Shown: piece after piece, positions 42,641 through 53,084 of the stretch
Position numbering within the stretch: position 1 is the stretch's first letter
Layout of the letters: every line of letters begins with the position of its first letter
Origin: Takakia lepidozioides
Lineage: Eukaryota > Streptophyta > Takakiopsida > Takakiales > Takakiaceae
DNA: 60,000 bases
Direction of reading: 5' to 3'
Assembly (NCBI GenBank): GCA_030704615.1
Contig: CM060734.1
Location: 8,434,001 to 8,494,000, forward strand
Notes under the pieces: model-generated
Told to the model about the DNA's origin: nothing
The model's database searches: none
The model's input: the letters and a program-made list of their open reading frames with translations, nothing else
Translations under genes and position numbers: made by a program

Positions 42641-45600
42641 CTAATCTTCATCATCCTCATCTATGTCTGGGTCACTACATGTATCACTGTCTTCATCACA
42701 GACTTCATCTTCTCCAAGGGTTGGCTGAACATCATCACCACGTATACGGGGTGCTCGGAGGTACAAGGAGGCCACCTGCTCTGGAGTAACCGGTACCGCT
42801 CGGCTGCATGTTGGGCCATCAGTAACCACAGTCTCCTCTAGTCTTTGTGGGGCTAACAATCCTTCCACTTCCGCCACATCATCATTATCAATTGATATGT
42901 CGCAGACCACTCTACGTGCTCGGGGGCTCTTCTCCAGGACGACTTTCCACCCCGGCTCCTTCACACAATCAGAAAAAAACACTTGATCAACTGGCCAGGA
43001 AACACAAAAGGTTGCTCAGAAGGTGGAAGCATACGGTTAAAATTGACAAGTGTGAAGCCAGCATCATCCTGCTTCATTGACATAGGTTGACGACCCACGC
43101 GACTCGCCCGTACCCACGAACACAAAAACACTATAGGCTGTGTTTGGCCATAGTCAATTTGCAAAATCTCCCTTATAAGACCCACATATCTTGTAGGTTC
43201 CTCCATGTCATTGCCTGAATTGTTGGTAATGGGCTGGTGCTGGAAAACAGATGAGACTCCACAATCAAAAGACACCATACTTGTTGTGTTCATGCCGGGG
43301 GATGTAACCCTGTAATGGTTACCATACGCTGTCATACTCTTGAATGACAGGGCAGTAAATGATGGAGGCCTTGAAAGATCCAGTAATTCCTCATGTGTTG
43401 TAGGATCAAGCCCATCTGATTGAATTGAGAGATGATCCCGTACACCTTGAGGGAGCCAAACAGCAAATGGAGGACAAGGATGCAAATCAGGAGGGTACTG
43501 AATTGCCGTGGGATTGCTCATGCCTTCCAGCCCTTGCTCCTCACGAAACAAGCGTCGTCTGGCTTCTATCCGTGTGGACTCTGCTTCATATATCCTGTCA
43601 CAATCCGAGGGTCAGCCAGGAGATTGACAGAGGTGGCGTGGGAGACTTGAAAAGACGCCATATGCCAACTAATGATAAATGACTAAAACTTGGAAATCTG
43701 AATGTCAATGAAGTAGATTTCTTACCCCAACATGACTGATAGACGAGGATGGTTCTGAATGATGTACTCATGTACAATATCACACAGGTCATTCAATTTT
43801 GGGCTTTAGAACTTCCTTCCACAACTTCACGTTCCACAGATTCTGCCTCATCTGCATCCCACACCCTTCGTACACTTCCATCAAATCCTGCCATATACTC
43901 TGTGCAAAAACCCAATGCTTCTTCAAATTGGTATCCTTCTGCCATGCTCCCCTGGGCCTTGCCATGTTTCTTACGTAGCCCTTCATATCTTTCATTGCCC
44001 GCTCCATGGGGTACATCCAACGAGATGCTACGGGCCCGCATAAGTACAACTCATCCACTAGGTGAACAACCAGATGTGTCATCACATCAAAAAATGATGG
44101 TGGGAACTCCTTCTCTATAAGACACAGAGTGAGAACTGCTTCAGTTCTCAATTCCTCATACTCTACAGGATTCACCACTTTTGCACACAACTTCTTAAAT
44201 ACACGACATACTCGCAAAATGGCCCTTCGAGGACCACTTGGCATGAGCCCACGGATAGCAAGCGGTATAATTTGCTGCATGAGCACATGATAGTCATGTG
44301 ATTTCATGCCTGACAACTTCTTCTTCACCACATGCTTTTTGAAAGCTGATGCGTAGCCTGTTGGCACTTTCAAGTTCTGCACAATCTCCAGAAAGACTTG
44401 TAACTCAGCCTCAGTGAGGACATAAGGGGCAGGAGGCATAATTAACGTATCTGCTCTGTCAGGATCACGTTGTAGCCACAATTCCGGGCGCATCCCAAGT
44501 AGCTCCAAATCACGGCGAACTTTCAATGTGTCTTTCTCACCAAAGATAGTTTTAATAATATTTTCAGCCAAGTTCTTCTCGCAATGCATTGCGTCAAACG
44601 TGTGGCGGATGAGGAGACCCTACAAAATGAACACATAAGCAATTGAGCATTTACTCATCACAATTTAAACAGAAAACGCAAAAATGTACACAGCCAATTT
44701 AAAGGCCATGAAGGAATTACCTCCCAATAAGGTAAGACATATAAAATTGACAATCGCTTAACTCCATGAGTTTTTGCTGGGTCTGTCCTGCTATCTGGCG
44801 TCCCTCCGTTTTCCACCCATGCAGTGCGAGCTGTTGCAAGGTCCTTGATTTGTGTTCCAGTCTGCGTTTTTGGAGGAGTTCCATGCTCAGTAGCGCCATT
44901 GAACATTCTTGACCTTCTATATGGATGATTGCGGGCCAAAAATCTTCGGTGGCCTAGGAAAACAATTTTTCCACATGTGTGTAACTGCTGTGAAGTCACC
45001 CCGGGTCCACAAGCTGGACAACCAGCATAACCTTTCGTCACTTGACCTGAGAGCAAGCCATATGCAGGGTAGTCATGGATTGACCACATCAACACTGCCC
45101 TCAGTGTGAATTCGCGTTGACCACGAGGACGGGAAACATCATGAGCTGCAATCCCTCTCCATAGTTCCAATAGCTCTTCCACTAGGGGCATCAGGTAAAC
45201 ATCTACGTTGTCCGAGGTAACAGACTCCTTACCAGGAATCAGTAGCGCTAACATGACAAAGAACTTTTTGGTCATTAACCACGGAGGCAGATTGTAATTG
45301 ACCAAGAGAACGGGCCATGTGCTCCAACTTGTGGATTGAGCTCCGTAGGGATTTACACCGTCTAAGGCCAATCCAAATCGCAGAGATCGTGGCTCTGCAG
45401 CAAAATCCGCAAATGTGGTGTCAATGTGTCTCCATGCTTTGCTATCAGCTGGATGTCGAACCAACCCATCCTGGCTCTTATGTCTGTCGTGCCATGTCAT
45501 GAGGTTAGCGATCGATTTACATCGGTACATACGTTTCAACCTTGGAATGACAGGGAAGTGTCGCAATACTTTCTTGGGCACACTTCCACGACCTGGAATG

Positions 45601-46791
45601 TAACGGGAACTGCGGCACACTGGGCAAATGTCTACATTCTCATACTCCCCACGGAAGAGTACACAACCACGCTCACAGGCATGAATCATCGTGTACTGCA
45701 ATCCCATCTTGGCAATCATGGTTTTTGCTTCATAGTGAGTTTTCGGCAATGAATTCTCTCTAGGCAAAAAACTCTTACGCAACAATCCCAGAAGCTCATC
45801 CACAAATGCATTGGTGCACTTGTGGGTAGTGCATGCGTTCAGCAACGTCAAAGTTGCTTGCAGCCGGCTGATGGAGCACCCTTCAAAAAGTGGACATTGC
45901 GACGCTCGGAAGAGTTTATCATACTCGGGATCAACGTGCAGGTGAGCATTCTCATCAAATTCATTGTCTCCGGAATCGTCGAGATCATCGTCATGATCGG
46001 CAAATGTGTGATCGGTTCCACCATGAATGGGGTCCTCTCTGTTTGCATCTGCAAAGAGAAACGCTTCCTGCAATGCACGCTGCATTTCTACCTCCAATCC
46101 ACCACTCTCATCTGCGTTCTCTGTGACATTGGGCTCCCGCTGTGCCGCAGGGCCTTCGTCTTCATCATCTGAATATTCACATCCCTGCATCCCAATAGTC
46201 ATCTTGTGAGTGGACCAACAACGATGTGACACTTGTTCATATTATGACATAGGAGGCACGGTGACGTTGCAGTGATGCAGTCATATTTACGTATGTATCT
46301 TATGAATATACACCCAATCAAAACACGACATTTGTAACCATTGAAGTCATAGTTGCAGTCACTTACTTAGTCATATATGACTACATGACTACACATGACC
46401 AATGAAAACACGACATGTGCATTAATTAAAGTGATAACGGAAGTGGCGTAGTCATACTCACGTCTGTATCTTATGACTTCTTGACTACAATCACCCAACG
46501 AAATGTCGACATGTGGAGAAGAGGATCGTTGCATTCAAAATTCAAACTAAAGTGCTGAAGGGAAAGTGACGATCTTACCGGAAGAGAACAGCGTTGGAGA
46601 AGAGGATCCCTCCCGTGTATCATGTAATGATTCCTCACTGTTTCCAACAAGAGTACTTTTCCTCCATGACACTCATCGCAGTTGCATAGCATTTTTGTAT
46701 GCCCATTCCTTGTGGCATAAGCTTCTTCCATTCGCCATAGACGGTCATCTATTCTACGCCTACGCATCCGTTCGCCACCTGCACTGTACAT
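42641..46791 (-). CDS. CACTA Tnp2-type transposase (four exons)
   Basis: The minus-strand exons are 46791-46579, 46184-44721, 44619-43726 and 43594-42641, joined at CCG|GTAAGA, GCAG|GGATGT, GAG|GTAATT, TGTAG|GGTCTC, GGG|GTAAGA and ACAG|GATATA. Exon 1 has the CNCDECHGG Cys motif of the transposase-associated domain. Exon 2 has the Tnp2 (Transposase_21) core with DICPVCRSSRY, FGLALDGVNPYG and DYPAYGLLSG. Exon 3 has DAMHCEKNLAENI and the DUF4218 region (LVDELYLCGPVASRWMYPME). Exon 4 has DUF4216 (REILQIDYG) and an acidic tail. Small frameshifts occur near 43790 and 42980. It catalyses excision and insertion at CACTA ends. It is divergent from the gene at 46917. Confidence 0.9.
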
Positions 46792-46916
46792 GCTTTGAAC
46801 GTCACCCCTTCCCTCTTTGCATGCTACGCACAGTGCATTGTCTCTAGTTTTGCACCAGCTGCCAATGTGCTATTTCTATATCTATAGTATACTATAAGTA
46901 TCGTTTCTGAGTGTCC
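46792..46916. promoter_or_regulatory. Shared intergenic region between divergent CACTA genes
   Basis: Only 125 bp separate the start codons of the minus-strand transposase and the plus-strand accessory gene. It contains the AT-rich TATATCTATAGTATACTATA at 46876-46895, which could serve as a core promoter on either strand. Confidence 0.5.
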
Positions 46917-49900
46917 ATGGTGAAGCGGAAGGTCTTCGAAGTGACAGTCCCTCTCACTGAGTACGAGAAGTTCCGAGAGCGCCGGATTGCTGCCATAAAG
47001 GAGGTGGAAGCAACGTTCAAGCAGTCGATAGATGGGTGAGTTTAGTTCCTGACTTTGGATACCCACCCACTAAACTTGCGATTTGCCTTATCCTCTAACC
47101 TTCCTACAGCGATCATAAGCTTCATAGCACAAATGGGGGCGAGTAGCTGCGACTTGTACAAACAGAGAGGCAAACAACATGCAGTGAGTGACGATTAGGT
47201 TTGAGGAGGGTGTGTCATTAGGCGGGAGATGTCCGCCGTCATTCGTGGGCAGGCATTACGTCCTGGTAGGGTGCGGCTGTGGTTCAGCGTAGGCTTAAGA
47301 GTATTAGGGTATGTATGCTTACATTTGTTTGTGATTGTTTGAGAGGGAGGTCATGGAGGTGTTTGTGCAGGCTTGCGGGAGCGAATCGCCCTCGCAAGCC
47401 ACGCGCTCCGAAGGAAAAAGGTAGGGATCAAGGTCCTGCAAGGCAAAGTGCCAGACTGAAGACGATGAAGACTACGATTCTGCATGAGGGCTCTTCTGAG
47501 GACGATGAGGACGATCCACTCCTCCCACGCCAGTGCGAGGCGAGTGCGTCGTCGGCGGATGCCACGGCAAGCCGAGGAGAACATGCCCATGCTCATGTCG
47601 CAGGACAAAAACGCCCATCATCTACACTACGAACACCTTCTCCGTCTGTGAGTTTTAGTTCTTCACAATGACCATGATTCTAATTATGTATGTTTTTGGT
47701 AAAATCACGAAGAGATAGGGTATGTCTGTCAAAACAGGGAAGTTGGACAATGCAGGGGTCAGCCAAGGCACAATCACAAATGATTTCCACTAGACAAGTT
47801 GAAGTGCCAAAGGCATGATGTCAGGCCAATGTAGACTTCAGTGTGTTCAAATTCTTTGCCCCATGAAACCAACGTCCTGGTACTAAGCTACAATGGCTAC
47901 TTATAGAGATACTTGGGTTACTTATGCACCCAGAATATCAGTAAAACTTGGAGGGATACTTCTCATGGACCCATCAGGTTTGTCCATTTGAATTCTTGCT
48001 ATGGATTTCAGGAACACCCCATACCTAAGAGGGCTCAAAAATGTACTGGGAGGACATCATTGGGGCCAATCAAATTTGGGAGATTTACTGCCCAAGATCA
48101 TACTGAGTTTTGGGTAATCTTGTCTTTACAAATGATATGTGCTTCCAGTTTGTTTTGCCTGAATTCAAGGATTTGCTGCTTGCTGCCTATATGTATGTGT
48201 AATCACCCACATTGTACTGGGGGAATTTCTTTTCAGGGCAAGCACAAGCGCACTGGATCCACGATCCCTGCTGCTAGCAATGGAGATGGCGCCCACAAGA
48301 ACGCAGGAGGTGGCCCTAACTCTCCCAACGTTGTGGGTTCTGTGCCACCAGTACCCCCACCTTATTATGGTATGCCTCAGTACCCACAGTCTGGCACTCA
48401 GTATGGTCAGGGTCAATATGGTGCTCCTCCATATGGGCAGTATGGCCAGTATCCTCCTCCACCATATTTGCCACCCCCTAATAGCTATGGGGGTGGCAGG
48501 CCACCGGAATATCCTCCTGCTTATGGACAGTATGGCCAGTATGGCCAGTATGGTCCTCGGCCTTCTGGCCAACAACCATGGCCACCAGTCCCTACTTGGC
48601 AGGATCCTGCTTTGAATTCTCCTGAGCGCACGGAGGTCTCTGAAGGAGGGGAGGGTGCCGTTTCAAAGAATGATAGAACCAATGCTTTAAGGAGGGCTAA
48701 TAGCTCAGCCAAAATTGAAGCTGCCAAGGTCAAGGAAGAGAGAATAGCTGCAGGTCTTCCTCCCACGGTGATTTTGACGAACCTCAAAGGAGCCCCGTAT
48801 GGTCAGACCCGGAATGTATGGCACGCTGCCCTTAAAGGACAGGCTTATCGCAAGCTAGATTGTTCCCTTGCCATCAACAACCAACCTGATGAAGTTGTAT
48901 ACAAAATCAGAGATCACCTGGCTAAGCTATTTTCATATACGCCGCACGAGTTAAAAGACTTCCACCTAAAACAAACAATTGGCAGAATAATGAAGAGCCA
49001 GCGTTATGAAGCACACACTGCGTGGTTGGGTGGTAAGGGGAAACCCATTACTGTATCTGACGAGGTATGGAACAAGCTTGTAAGTTACTGGCAGACAGAG
49101 GTGTTCCACAAAGTGTCGGGCAACATGAAGAAGGCAAATGGTGCAATTCTGAATCCTACCAAGACTGGCCGTGGTGGGAAGGCAATGGTGGAAGCACGCT
49201 TGGTAAGTGGCATCATCACGACTCTGTATTTTGTTCCTCATTGAATTGCTATGTGTATATAGTCAGCCCTCACATTGCTTACTGACTTGTGGCATGGGTT
49301 TGTTTGTGGCATGGATTAATTTGTAGGAAACACTATCAGGGTGCCCTCCTACATTATATGAAATTCAAGAGGGTTCAGTGTCACGGTTGTCAGCTAGGAG
49401 TGACAGGCGGGTAAGTGTGTTTTCCACGTTTGCTAGAGTGGTTGCTGCATCATAGGTTGCTAGGGTTTTTTTCACGGCTTTTGGCCTGGGTTTTCTTTCC
49501 AATGGTTGTTCATGCTAGGTTTTTGGGTTTGATTCATACTTGGGCAAGTTTTCATGGATTGGCAGGAGGGAAGTCTCGCATATTCTACAGTAGTTGGCAG
49601 GATGGATGGCTTGGACAAACTGGTGGAATCACAAGGACGTGACATGGCAGAATTAAAATTACAGATGCAGAGTATGATTGAGTACCAGAAAGCCATTGTG
49701 ACCAGATTGGGGATTAATCTACCAGGCGCAGGACCAGTGACATCTACGATGGATACGTCTGCTGTGACAGTATCAAAATGTTTGGAATCCCAATTTCAGA
49801 CGGTAACTGGTGCTCACTCTAAGCCCTTATGTCTTCCTGTCACTGATGATCTTTTGAATTTGACCGAGCAGCAGCAGGATACAGGGAAGGCCAGCTGTGA

Positions 49901-51458
49901 GGTACACGTGGAAATTCAGCCCTTGCCACGTACAAAGGCAGTAGCAGTCCAGGGGGCAATGGTGACAGAGCGGCCGGGCACACCGGATTCTGGTATGCAG
50001 GTATGTGGGAGTTTAGATGGGGAGGAAGATGCAGACGGGGACAAAACAAACAAGCAGGTTGCTTTAATTCTCCTGCTCACATGTTGAAGCCAAATGTCAG
50101 TTTACTTCCTGGACCAACGAGGAAGCATTTACTAATTCTGGACTTAAATGGTCTGTTATGTGAATCTTTTCATTCTGCTAATGGGCCTGCATCCCTTCCC
50201 AAAGGTTTTGTGGGGAAGATGTGTGGCAAGAAGATGGTAGTTTTGAGACCACGCTGTTATGACTTTTTGCAAAAGTGTTTTGAACACTTTGAGGTGGCGG
50301 TGTGGTCTTGTTGCCAAGCTCGCAACTTCTTCCCAATGGTGGACTATATTTTTGCAGCCCACACTAACCTGGTTTTCCAGTGGGATGCCCTTCACTGTGA
50401 CGAGGATCCAGTCCTCCCATGCCGTAAGGGGTCTGATTCAAAGCCATTATATTTCAAGAACTTGTCTACAGTGTGGGCAGACTGGCCAGAATGGACTTAT
50501 GAGGACACTGTTCTTGTTGACGACACACCAAGAAAGGCGGCAAACAATCCTCCCTTCAGTGGGATTTTTCCAGAGCCATGGAAGGTGCAACCAGATTCAC
50601 CAACTGATGAGTATCTAACAGAGGTGTTGTGGCCTTTCTTGTGGAAGGCATCGAAAGCTGCCAGTATTCCCAAGTTTTTGGAGTCTCAGCCTGTTTTCGG
50701 ACAACAACCATACAACACTGCTACTGTGAAGGTACAAACATTCTGACAGTGCTCCAGAGGCTACATTTTTGTGGGTTCATTCATTGCATTGCTTTCCTGG
50801 ATGCTTCTCCTCGGTTGCTTGATTAATGCTAGGTTTTCTTTGCAGCTTTTCATGTTGGTTTTTTTTGTTTGATTCATACTTGGATTTTGTTTCTATTCAC
50901 TATTCCTGTTTGCTCATTGCTTTCCGGGTTGATCTCTGGTCTGTGACACAGGAACTTGTGACAAACAAAGGTGATATTGTCGACAAGCCGGTACAGACGA
51001 GGGGCAAGAGTGTCGACCCGGCGAGTAGCCCCCCAAAAGAGGTCTCACCACCACTGGAGACTGCAAATGGAGTAAGTCCAAGCCGTTGTCTTGTCTGTTA
51101 TATTTTTTCCAACCTTGGGGCTCTCTTTAACTCGCAAATGTTGAGTGTCCTAGTCGTGTGTATGTCATGGGTTTTCACATCGTGTTCTTTTTTGTGTGGA
51201 GTTGGGATCACAGTTCAGGGTGGGTGACGAGGTTCGGCTATTGGATGTGAACTCCAAACGCAAGAAATGTGGAGTAGGGCTGATTGTTGCTCTTCAAGGT
51301 GCTGTGGTGGGTTACGGGTACCCTGTTGTGCCCCTTGATTATGCCTGTGTGTACATCAAAGAGGCATGTGTCAGTAACACCCATCTACCATATGTGAATG
51401 GTGTTAGGAAACAGACCGAGTTGGGGCAGGTGGTTGGCCAGACAACACTTTGGAGTCT
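46917..51458 (+). CDS. CACTA accessory protein (TnpA-like) with embedded FCP1-like phosphatase domain
   Basis: The exon model is 46917-47035, 47371-47647, 48237-49202, 49327-49410, 49566-50000, 50090-50731, 50952-51071 and 51202-51458, finishing at 58432-58468 after the LTR element (978 codons). Every junction is GT-AG, and all junctions except the first are phase 0. In order it shows a charged N-terminus (VKRKVFEVTVPLTEYEKFRE), a basic Ser-rich linker, a Gln/Gly/Pro/Tyr-rich segment and a Transposase_24-like helical domain (SDEVWNKLVSYWQTEVF, PTKTGRGGKA). Then come a short coiled coil (DGLDKLVESQGRDMAELKLQ), the FCP1-like domain and the C-terminal domain usual in these proteins (DEVRLLDVNSKRK...ELGQVVGQTTLW). 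It probably binds subterminal repeats for the Tnp2 transposase next door. Confidence 0.78.
50090..50731 (+). CDS. FCP1/NIF-like phosphatase-domain exon
   Basis: One 214-codon exon forms a near-complete HAD-type FCP1 homology domain. It has the nucleophile loop LLILDLNGLLCES (Asp18), RPRCYDFLQKCFEHFEVAVW with Ser73 as the second motif, a KPLYFKNL lysine motif (about 118-125) and VLVDDTPRK (Asp144-Asp145). Canonical FCP1/SCP enzymes have DxDx(T/V). Here the second Asp is Asn20, so the usual general acid is missing. Related plant FCP1-like proteins with DLNG exist to my knowledge. The exon is flanked by phase-0 introns (50001-50089; 50732-50951), so it joins cleanly to transposon exons on both sides. 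Confidence 0.85.
51454..51458. repeat. 5-bp TSD AGTCT, left (chromovirus)
   Basis: AGTCT directly precedes the left LTR and is repeated at 58427-58431 after the right LTR. Confidence 0.92.
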
Positions 51459-52181
51459 TGTCGCGGCCCTTTGCCTTGAGGGCAGGGGGTCGGGACACAT
51501 GAGGGGCTGCCCCTGTGGTGGGGGCAGCGGCAGCGATAGGTATGGGGGGCTGAAGCACCCTTGAGTGCCCAAGGCACTCAAGGAGGCGGAGGCGCTCACT
51601 AGGTGGAGCCCCGCACACCGGGTTGCGGTGGAGGTGGCTCCACAAGGGGTGGTGGTAGCTTAGTGGGACTTAGTGGGGGTGGCATAGGACTCACCATGGG
51701 GAGGAGACCTCGAGGTGGGAGTCGTGGGGAGTCTTGGGACTCATCACGGTCCATTGGGGCCGCGGTGAGTGGGCCAAGACTCACCGCGACTCACCACCGG
51801 GAGTCGAGGGTTTTCGTGGTGGTTCGCCATAAAATGGCATGGCTGGTTATGAAACCCCCGCGGACAGCTACAGAAGTATATATAGGGAGTAGTAACCCCG
51901 AGAACGGTGCAAGCCCGTTGGTGACCAAAAACTAGTGAGTAAGCGAGCGAGCCGGAAAGCGACCAAAGAGTGGGGAGCTGTTCCGGACTGCCATCTACCA
52001 AAGGGAATTCTCCTAGTCCCAAATAGGTGGAGGGTTTAGAGGGAAGCGGAAGGGGACCGTTATGTCCCGGTGAGCAGCCGAAACTCCAAGTTGGCCTGGG
52101 GGCCAGGTTGGGAGTCAGGCGCGCGCATCAAAGCGAGTAACTATGACTTGAAGGGAGTTTACCGAACTGAGGTGTGCGACA
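51459..52181 (+). repeat. Left LTR with TATA box
   Basis: It starts TGTCGCGGCC and ends GTGCGACA. A TATATATAG promoter element is at 51877-51885, so the transcript start should lie about 30 bp downstream. Confidence 0.94.
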
Positions 52182-52183
52182 CT

Positions 52184-52195
52184 TGGTATCAGAGC
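52184..52195 (+). promoter_or_regulatory. Primer-binding site for initiator Met-tRNA
   Basis: TGGTATCAGAGC begins two bases after the LTR. It is the standard plant LTR-retrotransposon site complementary to the 3' end of tRNA-iMet. Confidence 0.93.
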
Positions 52196-52236
52196 TTAGA
52201 GTTCAGTACGCGATCGTCCTTGGGATTGGCCTCATC

Positions 52237-53080
52237 ATGGGGTCGGGCAAGCCGAAGCGAAAGCGGAACGGCCCAAAAGATGATGATCCGGTGAGCCCGA
52301 TGGGGGCGACGTGTCACCGAGGCGGCCGTTTGAGGAAGCGATTAATGTTTCCGAAAACGAGGCCGCTCAGGAGCGGGAGGAATCCGAGGAGTCGGAGCCC
52401 GAGGAATCTTTGAGAGCTCCGACAAACCAAGAGATGCCTCCCATGCCGGCAGCCTTTTGGGAAGGGTTGTTGGCGCAGTTTGGCGGGACGTTGAAAGACG
52501 TGTTGAAGGCGGCTAATGCCACTTCCACCAAGGCAAAGTTTAAGGTGAAGCCTAAGGAACCCGGCACCTTCGAGGGCGTTCGAAACCGGAAGGCACTCAA
52601 CACCTGGCTCCTGGAGCTAGAGCAGTACTTCCGGGCGGCCAAGTTGAGTGACGAGGATCGGGTGGAAGTGGCTCCCACCTATTTGAGGGGCTATGCTCAA
52701 CAATGGTGGCAGAAACGCCTTCACGACCGAGGCCCAAGCCCGGAAACCTTGAACTGGAGTGAGTTCAAGGAATTGATGAAGAGACAGTTTGTGCCCCTCA
52801 ACGCATCCTGGCTTGCCCGGGACAAGATGAGGAATTTGAAGCAAACAGATGACATTCGGGGGTATGTCCAGGCTTTCAATGTGCTGTTGCTCGAAGTCGC
52901 GGACATGGCAGAACCAGAAATGGTCTTCAACTTTGTGGCGGGACTGGCCCCATGGGCTAGGCGGAAGTTGGAGGAGAAGCCACCCAAGACTTTGAACGAG
53001 GCAATTGAGAGAGCTGAATGTTTCTCGGATGTCCCTAGGGGTGAGAGACAAGGCCGTACGGAGCTGAACCACAAGAAACC
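52237..53080 (+). pseudogene. Chromovirus gag
   Basis: The likely start is ATG 52237 (GSGKPKRKRNGPKDDDPV). The frame must shift by one base near 52300 to enter the main gag frame, which has a TGA at 52284 upstream. The capsid-like domain includes NTWLLELEQYFRAAKLSDED, YAQQWWQKRL and FVAGLAPWARRKLEE. Near 53075-53079 one G is missing relative to the antisense copy at about 22808, which throws gag out of frame with the downstream zinc knuckle and pol. Confidence 0.85.
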
Positions 53081-53084
53081 CGGC

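Noticed and set aside
51603-51935. 110-codon frame in the LTR, also present at 21872 and 57848
   Set aside because: It lies wholly within non-coding LTR sequence upstream of the TATA box and start of transcription; conserved only because the LTR is repeated.
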